Origin: Gymnothorax reevesii
Lineage: Eukaryota > Chordata > Actinopteri > Anguilliformes > Muraenidae
Direction: 5' to 3'
DNA length: 64,000 bases
Assembly (NCBI GenBank): GCA_029721435.1
Contig: CM056576.1
Span: 117,479,166-117,543,165 of the forward strand
Shown here: positions 12,190 through 23,476 of the stretch, piece by piece
How the letters are laid out: each line of letters opens with the position of its first letter
Position numbering within the stretch: position 1 is the stretch's first letter
Notes under the pieces: model-generated
The model's input: only the letters and a program-made list of their open reading frames with translations
Database searches by the model: none
What the model was told of the DNA's origin: nothing
Made by a program: the position numbers and the translations under genes

Positions 12190-13660
12190 GGGGGAGACGC
12201 AGGTTATTTTGTTCAGCGGGGGGGGGGGGTCGCGCGTCCAATTGACCAATCCCAAGCCCCGCCTCCCATTGTTACTGTTGCTAGGTCGGACAACTAACCA
12301 GGAAACTTCAGCCTTGCCTGAGTTCAAAATAACACGCATTGCGGCGCCTGTTCCGTTCACTGATCTGTTGCATGCGAGTTGGTATTATTTTGGTATCCAC
12401 ATTTTGTTTCCCGAAATACGTGCTTTTTGGAGGATGAAAAGCGGCACCCTTACTCATTGAATGATCGAAATGTGACTCAGTGTCAACGCGTAAGTGCAAG
12501 CAGAGAAGTTCAGTTAACGTGACCGAGGCTTTTAATAACCCTATGATAAGATATGTGCATGGAAGTTTTCGCCGTTACAAGGAACGTCGATGAATGTCCG
12601 TGTACGTTATCAAATTACTCTCTGGTTTCTCACTTCATTGTTCCCTGATTGAGCATATTTGCTGTCAACCGAATTGTTCATATTGAATCATATGGCTAAT
12701 GCCAACGTTGTTAAAAGGAAGCGCTAGTGAACTCTCACTGCTCCTTTACTAAGCATCATCTTTTCGACTGTCCCATTAAAACACTGTCTGCTCTCAAAAA
12801 TGATCACTGCCCAGCACGGATCGAGGAGACAGAGAAAAAGTTTTTCTCCTGATTTCTAGCTAACAGCCAAGGCTTTCTCTCATCCTTGTCTGTATAAACT
12901 CTGTACAAACAGAAAAAGCGACTTGTCCACTGTTTCAAATATAATGCCAGTAAGAAGTATTGTCGTTGAATGTCAGTTACATGCAGCTAGCTTATTAGCC
13001 ACTTTGTTAATTTTATTAACTGCCCAGTAAATGCAGTCCCTGCGGGACGCGACGGTAAGGGTACCAACTAGGTAGCTCGCTGGTGACCATTATCAATCAT
13101 TAGCGTTTGTTGTCAGTCAGCGGTCTATTCAAGTCAATAGGACGGCTAATTAGCTAGCTAGCATGAAACGTTTTTTTACAGCACTTCAAATGAATATTGC
13201 TGCACAAGGAATGAGAATACAACTGCGTAGGTTTGTTTCTAGAAGTGCCTTCTGTAAAATTCTTGTGTCGTAAATTGTAATTATCTTGTGAGATTGAATG
13301 ATCTCACAATGAAAAAGACACCAATTTCACAGCTGTTTCAGATATTTTTTAAAATTAGTTTAGGAATACATTAAAAAGCTTATTATGGTTTTGGATTTTT
13401 TTAAAAAAGCACGCCTTTAACAGGGTCAGCATATCGAGTGTCAGTTACGTTTCAGCGTTTTTCCATCAACAGAAACCCAAAATGCCGAGTTCAACGGCTG
13501 CCTAAGGTGAAAGTTGTTTGGTCAGGTTTGGTCTGACCTCTGCTTGCCCTATTGTGAGGTAGCCAAAATCGGGCGGGGCTTGGGATCGGTCAATTGTTTT
13601 GGCGCCCCCCTTTGCGTAGCGCCCCTATGCGCTGCATAGATTGCATACCCACTTTTTGGA
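12190..13660 (+). mobile_element. about 1.4-kb TIR element, copy A (family unknown)
   Basis: The ends carry inverted GC-rich segments: near 12235-12270 CCAATTGACCAATCCCAAGC, and near 13570-13605 its inverse GCTTGGGATCGGTCAATTG. The non-coding, AT-rich interior matches 42360-43420 in reverse orientation over about 1 kb (shared landmarks: CGTTGTTAAAAG/ATAACGTTGG, GGGTACCAA with CTTACCGTCG, GATCGAGGAGA). This is a multi-copy interspersed element. No transposase was seen. Confidence 0.65.
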
Positions 13661-13751
13661 CTTGAAGAGGTTCTTTCACTGAAAGAAGCTGCCCATTTAC
13701 TTGATTGAAACAGAAACAAACTTACATGCGTAAGATTTGGATTGAAAATTG

Positions 13752-13803
13752 CAAAAAAAAAAAAAAAAAAAATTGTATCAAAAATTGATCTTTTTTTTTT
13801 TTT
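13752..13803. repeat. poly(A)/poly(T) runs
   Basis: A run of A near 13753-13771 followed by a run of T near 13790-13802. Could be the remains of retrotransposon tails, but no element body is visible. Confidence 0.8.
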
Positions 13804-13859
13804 AGAAATTTGTTCTCTTTGAGTGCTGTAAGAAAATAATAGCAGTATTCTCATAAATG

Positions 13860-14710
13860 TGAGTTAATAGGATACATGTATCAATTTTTTCAATATTATA
13901 AGCTTTAATGTTGATAGTTTGCTGCTCCATAAAACACTGTCAGGCCATGCTTAAAGATGTGCATTTTTGCCAATTCACAACAAGATAAAATAAGTTTTGG
14001 TAATTGATTGGTTTTGACCATATAATCAATCATATAGCAATCAATAACTTCAAGTGTGCTTTTTTTTAGCACGAAGAGAATAATGGGTGTGTTACACTCC
14101 TTACAAATGGATGGATCAGTCCTAACTTGCTTGTTTACAAAAATAAACTGAAATACAGATCCTTAACTAATGCCTCTGCCATTGAACAGAATAGGCATGC
14201 ATTTAAAAACCACAGAAAGATAGAATCTATGACCAAAAACAACTTGAAATTCGGCAGTTAAGAACAAATATGAGTGATTATTTATTTTTAGGTAAAGTTC
14301 AAGTAGCCTTCATATAATTGCACAGGATTCTACAAGTTTTTAACATACTGTATGGTTATAGGTGTTACAGTTAAATGATGCCAGCATGATGTCCTTCAGT
14401 ATCACCTGAAATTATAAAATATAGTTCATTTTGTATTCATGTGTTTCAGAGTAATGATTACATTTTATGTTGTCACAATGTTATGTTACACTCCTAACAA
14501 TTGAACACCTTTAAAATGTAATATTTCAGAAAGTATCCATCTCATACTGCTATAATTCGTAGAGATTGTGCTTCCAAGTTCCATATATTTTGCACCAAAC
14601 AATACCAATATTTCAGCACGGAAATGAAAGAATATTCTTGTCAAAGTGAGAATATAGTGAAAAATTCAGCTGGAGCCATTTTTTTTAAACTCAGGCCTCA
14701 TAGTAGGCCT
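13860..14710. other. non-coding stretch
   Basis: Very AT-rich; nothing recognised. Confidence 0.5.
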
Positions 14711-14719
14711 GAGTATTAG

Positions 14720-15233
14720 GCCTCATCCACACGGAGACGGAGATTTTCGAAACCTGCCCTTTTTGTCATTTTAAAATGACAAATCCCGTCCACACGGTAT
14801 CATTTCTTAAAATATCTGTGTCCACACGAAGACGCCTAAAATGACCCAAAATGTTGTGGTAAATATTCCAGGACTGTGTGTGGCGCCATATTGGCGCTGT
14901 AGCATTTCTACGAAAATAGATCCAAAACGGAGAAGATGGCGGCGAGCAAGCATATAATGCCAAAGTTTTTGTTGTCCGGCATGCTTGGGCTTATGGCTCG
15001 GTTGGTTGTAGGGGCTGTGATGGGGGCTATCACGTCATCGTGTTCAAAAAACCCGTTTTGGGTGTCCACACGAAAATGCTGGAGAGGCATTTTCTGATTT
15101 TCTCACTCTGGAATCCGTTTTCAAAAAACACTGTTTTTGGAGAGCATTTTTGCCGTCTCCTTAAGGCCGTGATGCCAAAACTGTAAAATATTTATGCCCT
15201 TTCAAAAAAATCGTTCCTGTGTGGACGGGTCCT
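14720..15233. mobile_element. MITE with TCCACACGGAG-type termini
   Basis: Left end AGGCCTCATCCACACGGAG, right end CCTGTGTGGACGGGTCCTTA, inverted relative to each other. Internal words such as GTCCACACG recur at 14791, 14820 and 15066. No real open frame. A related element class is common in fish; superfamily not assigned with certainty. Confidence 0.7.
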
Positions 15234-15239
15234 TAAATT

Positions 15240-15980
15240 GTGAAGGTGAGGGGGGGCTTAAAACAGTGTCTGGATGATTTAAGTTTGTCGCTAACAATGC
15301 GGGAGGCTGCTGATGATGATCGGAAAGATTTTAAGAGACTATCATGCATATCAGGAGAAGCCACTTATATTAAGTCTGTATGCAGAACTTATGCTATAAT
15401 AGTCAAGTAGACCTAATGAGTGTGACTGATTACATTATATGTGCAAAAAGAACCATTACAGCACTGCAGAATCCTGGCCAGACATTAAGTGATAGGTTGT
15501 TAATAGCAATAGCTCAGAGCCAATGGTAGTGTAATGTTAAGTGAAGCACATGGGCTTATCACAAATGATCGTGGACTGACTGCATAAATTCAAAGGCAAA
15601 TTGGGTATAAGCACAAAGCCTCTGTTAGTAACAAATCTAATGTTTGTTACAATGGTTTTAGATGAGCTCAAGTTTGATAGCGTTGATTACAGAGAATGGG
15701 CAGGGTAGCTACAAGTCGTCTGAAACAATGGATAAAACAAATCACTTAATTTACTATGGTTTAGTTCCGGGGCCGCCACCGTCGCCACTGCCGTTGCCAC
15801 CGCGGAGATTTTCTTCAAAATTTATAGCATTTTTCTGTAAATTTGCATAGTCAAAGATGTTTATTTGGCAATGCTCAAGATAAGTTCTCTGCAATTTCTG
15901 ATATCCAATATGGCCACTGGCAGCGATTTTGTCAAAAAATTATTTTGCAGATTTTGTGTTTTCTGCTCATTTTGAGCCAC
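15240..15980. other. non-coding stretch
   Basis: No element or gene recognised with confidence. A CCGCCACCGTCGCC-type GC-rich patch sits at 15775-15805. Confidence 0.5.
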
Positions 15981-15984
<4 letters not shown>

Positions 15985-16076
<92 letters not shown>

Positions 16077-16077
16077 G
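15985..16077. repeat. (CA)n(TA)n compound microsatellite
   Basis: About 13 CA units followed by about 33 TA units with one GT break. The overlapping open frames of HTHTH/IYIYI composition are artefacts. Confidence 0.95.
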
Positions 16078-16149
16078 TTCAGGGATGCATATTAATGTAA
16101 TAGCAAGAGTAAAAACAGTAACATTGCGGCTGTAAAAATTTGCAAGTGA

Positions 16150-16715
16150 TCTCTCATGGAGATCGGAGAGATACACGACTTGGTCCCTGTGGCGACCGAA
16201 TTATCTAGTTCACCTGCTGATTTTATTCAATCAGCCAGCAGAATCAGACACGTTTATCCAACATCATCAAAGTCTGCTCTAAAATCATTGGACACCCTGT
16301 TAGAGCTCTGTCTGCCTTTTGTGGTCAACAAACACTGCGCATTGCTCACAGGATCCCACACGAACCCTCTGTGTTTGAGTGGCTCCCATCAGGCCACAGG
16401 TTGCGCTGTCCAGGCTGCAGGACACAAAGGAGGAGGGAGACCTTTGTACCCACAGCAGTCCAGCTGTTGAACACCGACACCTCCCTGCTCCAGCATCGTA
16501 GTAGTGCTCAATCCCCAAAGAGACAGTAATTTATAGCACTTTGGCGCTAAGGCGCTGAGCACTTTTGCCAGTGATGGAAATACGCCCAATGCACATTGTC
16601 TTATGTATGTTGTGTTTGATGTCCTGTTTGTCCTCCCACATTGCTGCTCTCTGTGTCTTTTAATTTGCCCTCGGGGACAAAAAGAGTTTTTGAATTTTAT
16701 TGAATTGAATTTTGT
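16150..16715 (+). mobile_element. LINE 3' end (L2/CR1-like group), truncated
   Basis: Reads as the C-terminal end of a LINE ORF2. Around 16377-16472 the frame gives EWLPSGHRLRCPGCR and then FVPTAVQLLN, a pattern shared by L2-like and related elements. A 3' UTR follows with CCCTCGGGGACAAAAAGAG, then TTTTATTGAATTGAATTTTG as tail repeats. The reverse transcriptase domain is missing, so this is a dead 5'-truncated copy. The clade is a judgement from the tail and the motif only. Confidence 0.65.
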
Positions 16716-17436
16716 AATGACTTCTAAAAACTGCATAAGCCTTCTATGATGGCATTATAGCGCACCCTCGGCTGATACTCCATCCCGGAGTTGTGGCGAA
16801 TGGGGAGAATACACAGCTTTCCATAGTCGGAGTTGCTGGTTTTTTCCGTCAGATATGTTAGTTGCATGAAGACTGAGTTGGCTAAGAAGTGTAGTAATTA
16901 TTCATCGTCTACAAATGATGGCAGCTAAAGAGCTATGGTAGCTGATACTCTGAAAATTTCGGAAATACAGTCGTCGCCTTAGCCAATGTTGCTAGCGCCT
17001 CGGACTTATCAGTTGGTATGTTAACAAAAAAAGTAATTCCCTTGCTCCATTCCAGAAGTATTTAATTTAACAATCAATATAACGGTGTGCTTTGATATAT
17101 ACATTTTAAAGCATTATCTCGCAATTTTATGCGTTTTTCACACATTAAATTATCAATGAACATTAGAGAGATTTCAGGATTCGGGCCAGGTCACGGTCTG
17201 GTAGCCTCTGGAACTGGCCCAGTCAAAATAGTTTCTGATCGATAAGATGCATTGATAATTCACAAAATTTAAGTTGCAAAACTAAAGAATGCATCTACTT
17301 AGCTTTTATTGGTGTCTAATCAGTTGCCTATTTGACTAAAATTGGGCACCTTGAAAACGAACGTATGCTTCCAACGTTTCATCGAAATGCATAATGTGTG
17401 CAAATTTCTAAAATGAGAAGTTATGGCTATAAGGCA
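16716..17436. other. non-coding stretch
   Basis: Nothing recognised. Confidence 0.5.
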
Positions 17437-17614
17437 GGGGTCACCAACCCTGTTTCTGGAGAGCTACCATCCTGTATGTTTCTGCTCTACCTATCAGCAC
17501 ACCTGATACAACTAATTAGCTATTTAACAAGATCATGAGCTGGGCAATAAAGTTGCTAATTAGTTGAATCAGGGGTGCTGAATTGGAGATAGAGCAGAAA
17601 CGTACAGGATGGTG
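17437..17614. mobile_element. truncated hAT-type MITE, relative of the 10019 element
   Basis: Begins GGCAGGGGTCACCAACCCTG and shares GGAGAGCTACCATCCTGTA and GCTAATTAGTTGAATCAGG with the 10019-10458 copy. It stops after ACAGGATGGT, where an unrelated CACTGAAAAAAATTAG sequence begins, so its right terminus is missing. Confidence 0.75.
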
Positions 17615-18339
17615 CACTGAAAAAAATTAGAGTGTTATTTACTTGGGAAAACCTAGGAAAGTTTTTGCACTAAGAAATTGTAAGTAAATTCTACAAGACT
17701 GATCATAAAGTAAACTTTACTATAAGTTTCTTTTACTTTAAAACCTCAGGTAATTTACTGATTACTATTAATATGGTCATTGAATTTTACTCTCTCCTTC
17801 TTTGTAAGTTTTAATTAGACTCCGACTGCTGCAAACTGAAAAATCTCACCTTAAATCAATGGCTTTTCAAGGTAATTTTTAAATACTTTTTTAACTTTCA
17901 TTAATGGACTGTATTTAAGTTACATTTACAACATTTTACATAATTTTTCTGCAGTTTAAAGTGCCTAAATTTGTTCTTAATGGTTTTGTTTATTGAAACT
18001 ATGACTTTAAAAAATGAGGCAACTGTTTAATTTAACAACACCTTTAATTTTCTTTAGTGAAATTTTTTTTTTCAATAAAACATTTTCCAACAGGGTATTT
18101 TTCACCCTAAGCTGAAATTTTTGTTATCCCTTTGTTGATACGAGGATTGTTGAAGTTCTGTTTGGTATCTTAGCTTCAAACGTCCAAAAATACATCCATT
18201 ATCAATAAAATGTCTCCATACTGCTCGTCGAAAGTAATTCAATGTCCTTTAGCTCACACACGCCAAGACGTTTGTAAAGAACATCACAAACTTGTGTTTT
18301 CAGCTTTGTTTGCTCTGCTGCTCTCCCCATGTGTGCCCC
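17615..18339. other. probable start of another MITE, otherwise non-coding
   Basis: CACTGAAAAAAATTAGAGTG at 17615 looks like the terminus of a fish MITE that displaced the hAT end. Its opposite end was not located. The rest is AT-rich and unassigned. Confidence 0.35.
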
Positions 18340-18450
18340 TTCCAGCGCCGCACACAAACACACACACTGCTAACTTCCAGCGCCGCACACAAACACACAC
18401 ACTGCTAACTTCCAGCTCCGCACACAAACACACACACTGCTAACTTCCAG
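18340..18450. repeat. 35-bp minisatellite, three copies
   Basis: Three head-to-tail 35-bp units beginning TTCCAGCGCCGCACACAAAC, ending with TTCCAG. The third unit has GCTCCG instead of GCGCCG. The units contain CA repeats. Confidence 0.9.
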
Positions 18451-19090
18451 CCGGCCCATCTGTGTTCACGCAGCACCACAGAGGAAGCAAAGCAGAGCAA
18501 ACATAGCCAAAACACTATTTTGTGATGTTTTTTTTTTCAAAACATCTAGGAATCTGTAAGCTGTAGGAGACTTGGATTACTTCAGATGAGCAGTATGGAG
18601 ACATTTTTTTTGATATTTGAAGCCAAGTTGCCCCTCTCTGCAGTTTCATGAGAAACAAATATCTCAGCGAACTCCCAGAAGAGCATTAATGTTGACAAAA
18701 CTTCAGTCCTTCTATCGGCATCGGTGTGAGTAGATGATGATAGAAATTTCGTCTTAGGGTGCCTAAAATGGGCCTGCGGTAGCTTGTTAAATGGGTCTGA
18801 GGTAGCTTGATAAAGGCACAAGGACAAAAACTTTTTGCATAGAGCATATGCAGCCTATCTTTTGAATCCTTTATAACCTTAAACTCTCTCTCAAATGCTT
18901 TTTTTTGACAGGCTTCAGGAACCTTCAGTGCATCTTAAAAGACACGCTTATTATTCAAATGTTTCATCTGAAAGAACAGTGTTTTGCCCTGAGGTTCTAA
19001 ATGTTAGCAGAGCATCTTGACACTAAAAAGTGTGATATTTCGCCCCTCCCTCTTTTCATGCCCACTCTCACATCCGTGACCCATTGCAAA

Positions 19091-19385
19091 TGGCCCCTCG
19101 ACCCACCCTTCCTTCCTTTCTTCCACCCTCCCTTCTTTTTTCCTTTCCTTCCTTCCTTCTTTTCTCCATCCCTACCTTTTCTCCTTTCCTTCCATCTTTT
19201 CTCCGTCCCTCCCTTTTCTCCTTTCCTTCCTTCCTTCCTTCATTCTTTTCTCCTTTCCTCCCTTCTTTCCTCCCTTCCTTCTTTTCTCCTTTCCTTCCTT
19301 CCTTCCTTCTTTTCACCCTTTCTCCCTTCTTTCCTCCCTCCCCTCCTTCTCTCCCTCCCTTCCTTCCTTCTTTTCTCCCGTCCTC
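19091..19385. repeat. (CTTT/CCTTT)n polypyrimidine tract
   Basis: About 290 bp of almost pure C/T made of CCTT, CTTTT and CTCC units. The proline/serine/phenylalanine-rich and lysine/glycine-rich open frames on the two strands come only from this low-complexity tract. Confidence 0.95.
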
Positions 19386-19399
19386 CCTACTTGACCCGA

Positions 19400-20030
19400 A
19401 GACAGCACAAGGCTTAATACAGTGGAACAAGTTGAAATAAAAAATTTCATCTTTATTTTCTTCCTTTTCTCTCATTTTAGACAAATTGCCACATGAACTG
19501 GGCCGTTTTTTTCTTTTAGTACCTTGTTTGAAAGGACGACTCTAGGGTCAAACGTGTGCACTCAAGCTATAAGCTTGTTTCGCAGAGACAGGATTTTCGG
19601 GGACAGCGTAAGGACATCAAGCTCTAGAAGAAGCTTTTGAAACACTTCAAAAGTGTACTTCATTTTTGGTGTATAACTCCAACAGAGTTACATAACATAA
19701 ATGATGCCCATCAGCAGGAGACAGGCCTTCGCAACGCTTCCACAGTTGTCAAGTAGCTCAGTCCCTTCAACAACAATCAACACATCAGCGTCGGACGCAC
19801 CTTCATCTTCTCTTGTGTGGAAGACACAGATCCTCAGGACTTGCTCAGCCTGATCCTCTTGAGCTGCCTCTCTGCTGATATCGTGTAAAATATGTGAATC
19901 CATGTTCAGGTGCATAGTACAGCTTAATTTTATTATTCAAGTTATAGACCTGTGTCAAAAATATCAATATTTCAATACCTATCGATCCTTAACATTTGAA
20001 ATAATTTCACTAAGTTTAGGAAGTTTAGAA
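19400..20030. other. non-coding stretch
   Basis: No gene recognised; a 75-codon minus-strand frame at 19688-19915 has no known motif. Confidence 0.45.
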
Positions 20031-20033
20031 ATT

Positions 20034-20330
20034 GACATTCTAAATTCAGAACAGAAAAATAATTGAATTATAATTAGGTCTATGCACTGGCATTTGGTGA
20101 CGGCATTTCAGAACTCTTCAGCGAATAAAGGTAATTTCGGCGACAAGTAAGCACACCTGTTTTTGCAGCACGGTCACGCATCATGCTGTAAAAAATAGAG
20201 AGCTGTTTAATTGGAAAATGTAAACGGACGAAACTGTGATGGCTGGTGTTTCGAGACGCCAAACGCTAAGTGCTGGTACATAGACCTAATTATAATTAAA
20301 TTATTTTTCTATACTGAATGCAGCCCATTA
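20034..20330. repeat. foldback element with about 65-bp inverted arms
   Basis: Left arm TTGAATTATAATTAGGTCTA near 20062 pairs with TAGACCTAATTATAATTAAA near 20281. Outer parts (CTAAATTCAGAACAGAAAAA and TTTTTCTATACTGAATGCAG) and inner parts (GGCATTTGG and CCAAACGC) also pair. MITE-like; family not assigned. Confidence 0.72.
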
Positions 20331-20495
20331 CTTTGTCGCTTTTAGATCGCATGGGGGATTGAAGCCGTGTCTTCAATTGCTACTTGATTATTCTTGAATT
20401 GGAAAACGTGTTAATAAAAGAAAACCATCTAGAATTAACCAGGACAATAAAGGGCTGGATATGAGCCCAAGTCTAACGCTGCCCCTTGGGATGTC
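20326..20495 (+). repeat. dispersed repeat, copy 1 of 3
   Basis: Shares CATTACTTTGTCGCTTTTAG-like sequence, TGTCTTCAATTGC, TTGATTATTCTTGAATTGGA and CCAGGAC with 43525-43700. A more diverged copy is at 60185-60310. No coding capacity. It directly adjoins the foldback at 20034-20330, so both could belong to one element. Confidence 0.7.
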
Positions 20496-20682
20496 GAAGT
20501 TGGAATTACATCCAAATTTTACCTTATAATTATCTCAGTGGTTATGTTGTGGAGCTATCCAGTTACCCCGTCCCCAAAGAAGAAAACAAAATAGTTTGCA
20601 GTGTAGTTTGCAATGCAGCTAGCTTTTTGGGCTAGTTGAGTTACACATTTCATTTACCATATTCAAGCACCCATAGATTTTT

Positions 20683-21225
20683 TACATTACATTACATTAC
20701 ATTACAGGTACTTAGCAGACGCTCTTATCCAGAGCGACGTACAAAAGTGCATAAGAACAGTACAAAAGTGCAGACCTCCTAGGACACAGGTAAAAGTGCT
20801 AACAGTAAGTGACAGAACACGTTCCATTGTTACAGATCTAGACTAATAACAAAAAGGCAAGGTCAAGGGCAAGTGAACAAAATGGCAACAAGGATAAGTG
20901 CAGAGGCAGGTGCAACAAAGAGCAATAAAATAAGTGCAATAGAAGGGCAACAGGTCAGGTGCAACAAAGGGGCAGGAAAATCAAGTAAACTGACAATAGA
21001 GTGCAACAAAATGAAGGGAAACCAAATCAAGTGATGTAGTCAGGAAGTAAGGTAAACAGAATTAAGTGCAACAAATCAAAAGGATGTAGGGCCAGGAATC
21101 AAGGCAGTGGAGTAGGGGAAAGGTGGAGCCTGAAGAGGTGGGTTTTCTGGCGGCGCTTGAAGATGCTCAAGGATTCTGCCGTTCTGACCTCGATAGGTAG
21201 ATCATTCCATTTTTTGCCAATATTT
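20683..21225 (-). mobile_element. LINE 3' end on the minus strand, truncated
   Basis: At 21130-21215 the minus strand reads WNDLPIEVRTAESLSIFK followed by RRQKTHLFR, the characteristic last residues of ORF2 in CR1/L2/Rex-type LINEs. A 3' UTR of about 430 bp follows. The minus-strand 3' terminus carries a (TGTAA)n tail, seen as CATTA repeats at 20683-20708. The word CGCTCTTATCCAGAGCG, common in fish genomes, lies next to the tail. All catalytic domains are missing. Confidence 0.7.
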
Positions 21226-21229
21226 TAAA

Positions 21230-22305
21230 AAATCACCACAAATAAACATCAAGATTCAGCCAGAAAAGTTAAAACCTCACTGGATGGGCTAAGGTGTTAG
21301 CTTACATCCAGGAAAATCATGAAGCTTTGTTTTATAGGGCCCCATATTCCCTTTTGAAATGGGCCCCCGGATGCTTAAGGCTGCCACTGCATGCCTCCAG
21401 GACTCACACAGGTTACAGTTTGAATGAAGTTAGCATTTCTGTGTGAACTGATTTCCAACCAATGAATCCTCAAATTGCTCGGCTTCCATTTGTAAAAAGT
21501 TCGACAGGTGAACCCGGGACGAAAATTAATTTAGACAAAGTGCCATCACCAGCATATGTTGGAAATACTTCATTTACGGAAAAAAAAACATTCCTTTTCC
21601 ATTCGGCCACCAGAGGTCACCGTTCTCAAAATGATGCCATTTGCAAACCCCGCAGGTTTGATAAATGAATATTTTATTGTCTCGGTTCATGATAGAACCT
21701 GCTGTACTCTGACACGACGTTTGGTGGTTAGATTTCAGTTATTAATAAAGCCCCAGGGACATGCATTTCATTGAACGTTCCACTTGCATTTTTTTTGACT
21801 GTTTCAGAGCATTCACTGTGTGCCTTCATACAGGGCAATTCACATCAAGTTTCTTACTTGCCGAGCTAAGCCCTGCTATTTTGTGGGTGGTGCATATATG
21901 GAAGTCAGTTGTTAGGATTTGAGCAATTCATTTAAATTGGCTCAGGACTTGGCCTCCTGTCAGTGCCTTTGTGAAACATTGTGCAATACTACTGTATTAC
22001 ATTGGCTTCTCTGATGTGAACCAGTATCAGTGATACTGGTAAGTAGTCACAAATGTGTGGTAGTATGTGACACTAGGGATGGTAGTCTTTTCTCATTCTC
22101 TTGGTTGTCTTAATTGATTTTTGTCATATTTATGTGATTGATAGATACAAGACATGAATTCATAAGTCAAAGATTTATCTGTATATGATCTTTTTATAAG
22201 TAGTATTCTATATTTACATTTAAATAATAATTCAGTGTTGTTTTTTTACATTCTGCAGTCTTAAAATGAGATGATTTTCAAATGTTAATGATCCGCATTA
22301 CACAA
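21230..22305. other. non-coding stretch
   Basis: No gene or element recognised. CCACCAGAGGTCAC at 21607-21620 resembles a CTCF core with one mismatch. Confidence 0.45.
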
Positions 22306-22309
22306 ATCA

Positions 22310-23476
22310 GAACCCAGGAGCCAAACACAGATAATGGACAAAAACCTCAAAGGGTATCTTTAATAAACACTAGTCTGGCATAATAAAACACAAGCAAAGA
22401 GAATTCTCCTAGCAAAAATGGTCCACGGTTTGGCACCGGTGAAAAGGAATGCAGGTTAAGCATTGCAGAAAGGTCTGGTCTGAGGTCTGGACCTGGGGTT
22501 TCAGGCCGAACACACGACTGGCACACACGACTGACCCACACTCTTGTACTTAGGTGAAGACCGTACTGGAAGGAACTTAACTTTCCAAAACTGCACAGGA
22601 CTGGGAATTGAATACCTAAGAAATATCTGTTTCTAAACACTGAAGATGGAAGACAACAACCCAGCAAAGGTAAAGCAAAAACCAGCAACTTAAAATACAC
22701 AAAGACATGTTAACAAATTTGAAATATCTGTGCAAAGGTTGGGAAGGAAACACGAAAGGAGAGGTAAAGAATGAGACAATAATTTAATAACAAGAAAAAT
22801 AGTGCCATGGGCACTGTAGCTCACTTGGTTAATTTCAGGCTTTAGTGTTATGTAAGCTCATAAGCAGTAGTATTTTTTCTGCTTGGGTTTATCATTGGGA
22901 AAATGAAGGCAGTTTTTGTTCTTTGAGTCGGAAAAAAAATTAAGCATCGTCGTTTGATGTTTCATCGTGTTATTTTTTTGCAGCTCAGTGCTCTTCATAG
23001 TGCAGCTCCATTGATATAACAAGCCCCAGAAACCAAATCATTGTACCTATCATTATATACTGAAGCGCAATAGGCAACTGGTTAATTCTTAAGTGTGTTG
23101 CTCAAGGGAGTAGCCTTCTAGAAAATTAGGAGCGAAGCTATTTATTTTTATGTCCTCACACGTATGTGTGTACAAAGTTTTAGCTTTCTAGCATGATATA
23201 GTGCAGTTTTTAATATCGCCGTCTGGCAGCCATGTTCAATGTAAAGTTTCGATGCCTCCAACAAATTTTAATCCGTACATCTATATGTACCTCCCCACCA
23301 AATTTCACATTGATCCTCTTCAGTAGTTTGGCAGAAGAACAAAAATAATGCAGACGCTGATGCCACCTCTGAATCCCATGAGCTTGCTTTGATCCACTGG
23401 ACCAAGTGACCTAAAAGGACACAGATGGCTTGACTGCAGGGAAAAGCAATTAAGAAAACATTCAGTACATGACAGG
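22310..23476 (-). repeat. LTR-like interspersed repeat, copy 1, with an internal insertion
   Basis: Shares GGACTGGGAATTGAAT-type sequence, GGTCTGAGGTCTGG, GTGCAAAGGTTGGGAAGGAAA, a run ending AATAACAAG, and the end segment GACTGCAGGGAAAA...CATGACAGG with the copy at 32010-34395. Unrelated sequence between about 22800 and 23425 interrupts it. Read on the minus strand the terminus starts TGTCATG, which would fit an LTR, but no second LTR, primer-binding site or pol gene was found. Confidence 0.45.

Noticed and set aside
15843..16176. Open frames rich in HTHT/IYIY
   Set aside because: Translations of a CA/TA microsatellite.
18340..18450. Could the three regular repeats be a CRISPR-like array?
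   Set aside because: The 35-bp units are directly adjacent with no spacers, and the sequence is vertebrate: it is a minisatellite.
19001..19484. Three open frames of 118-138 codons on both strands
   Set aside because: They are translations of a C/T-rich low-complexity tract with no protein-like composition.
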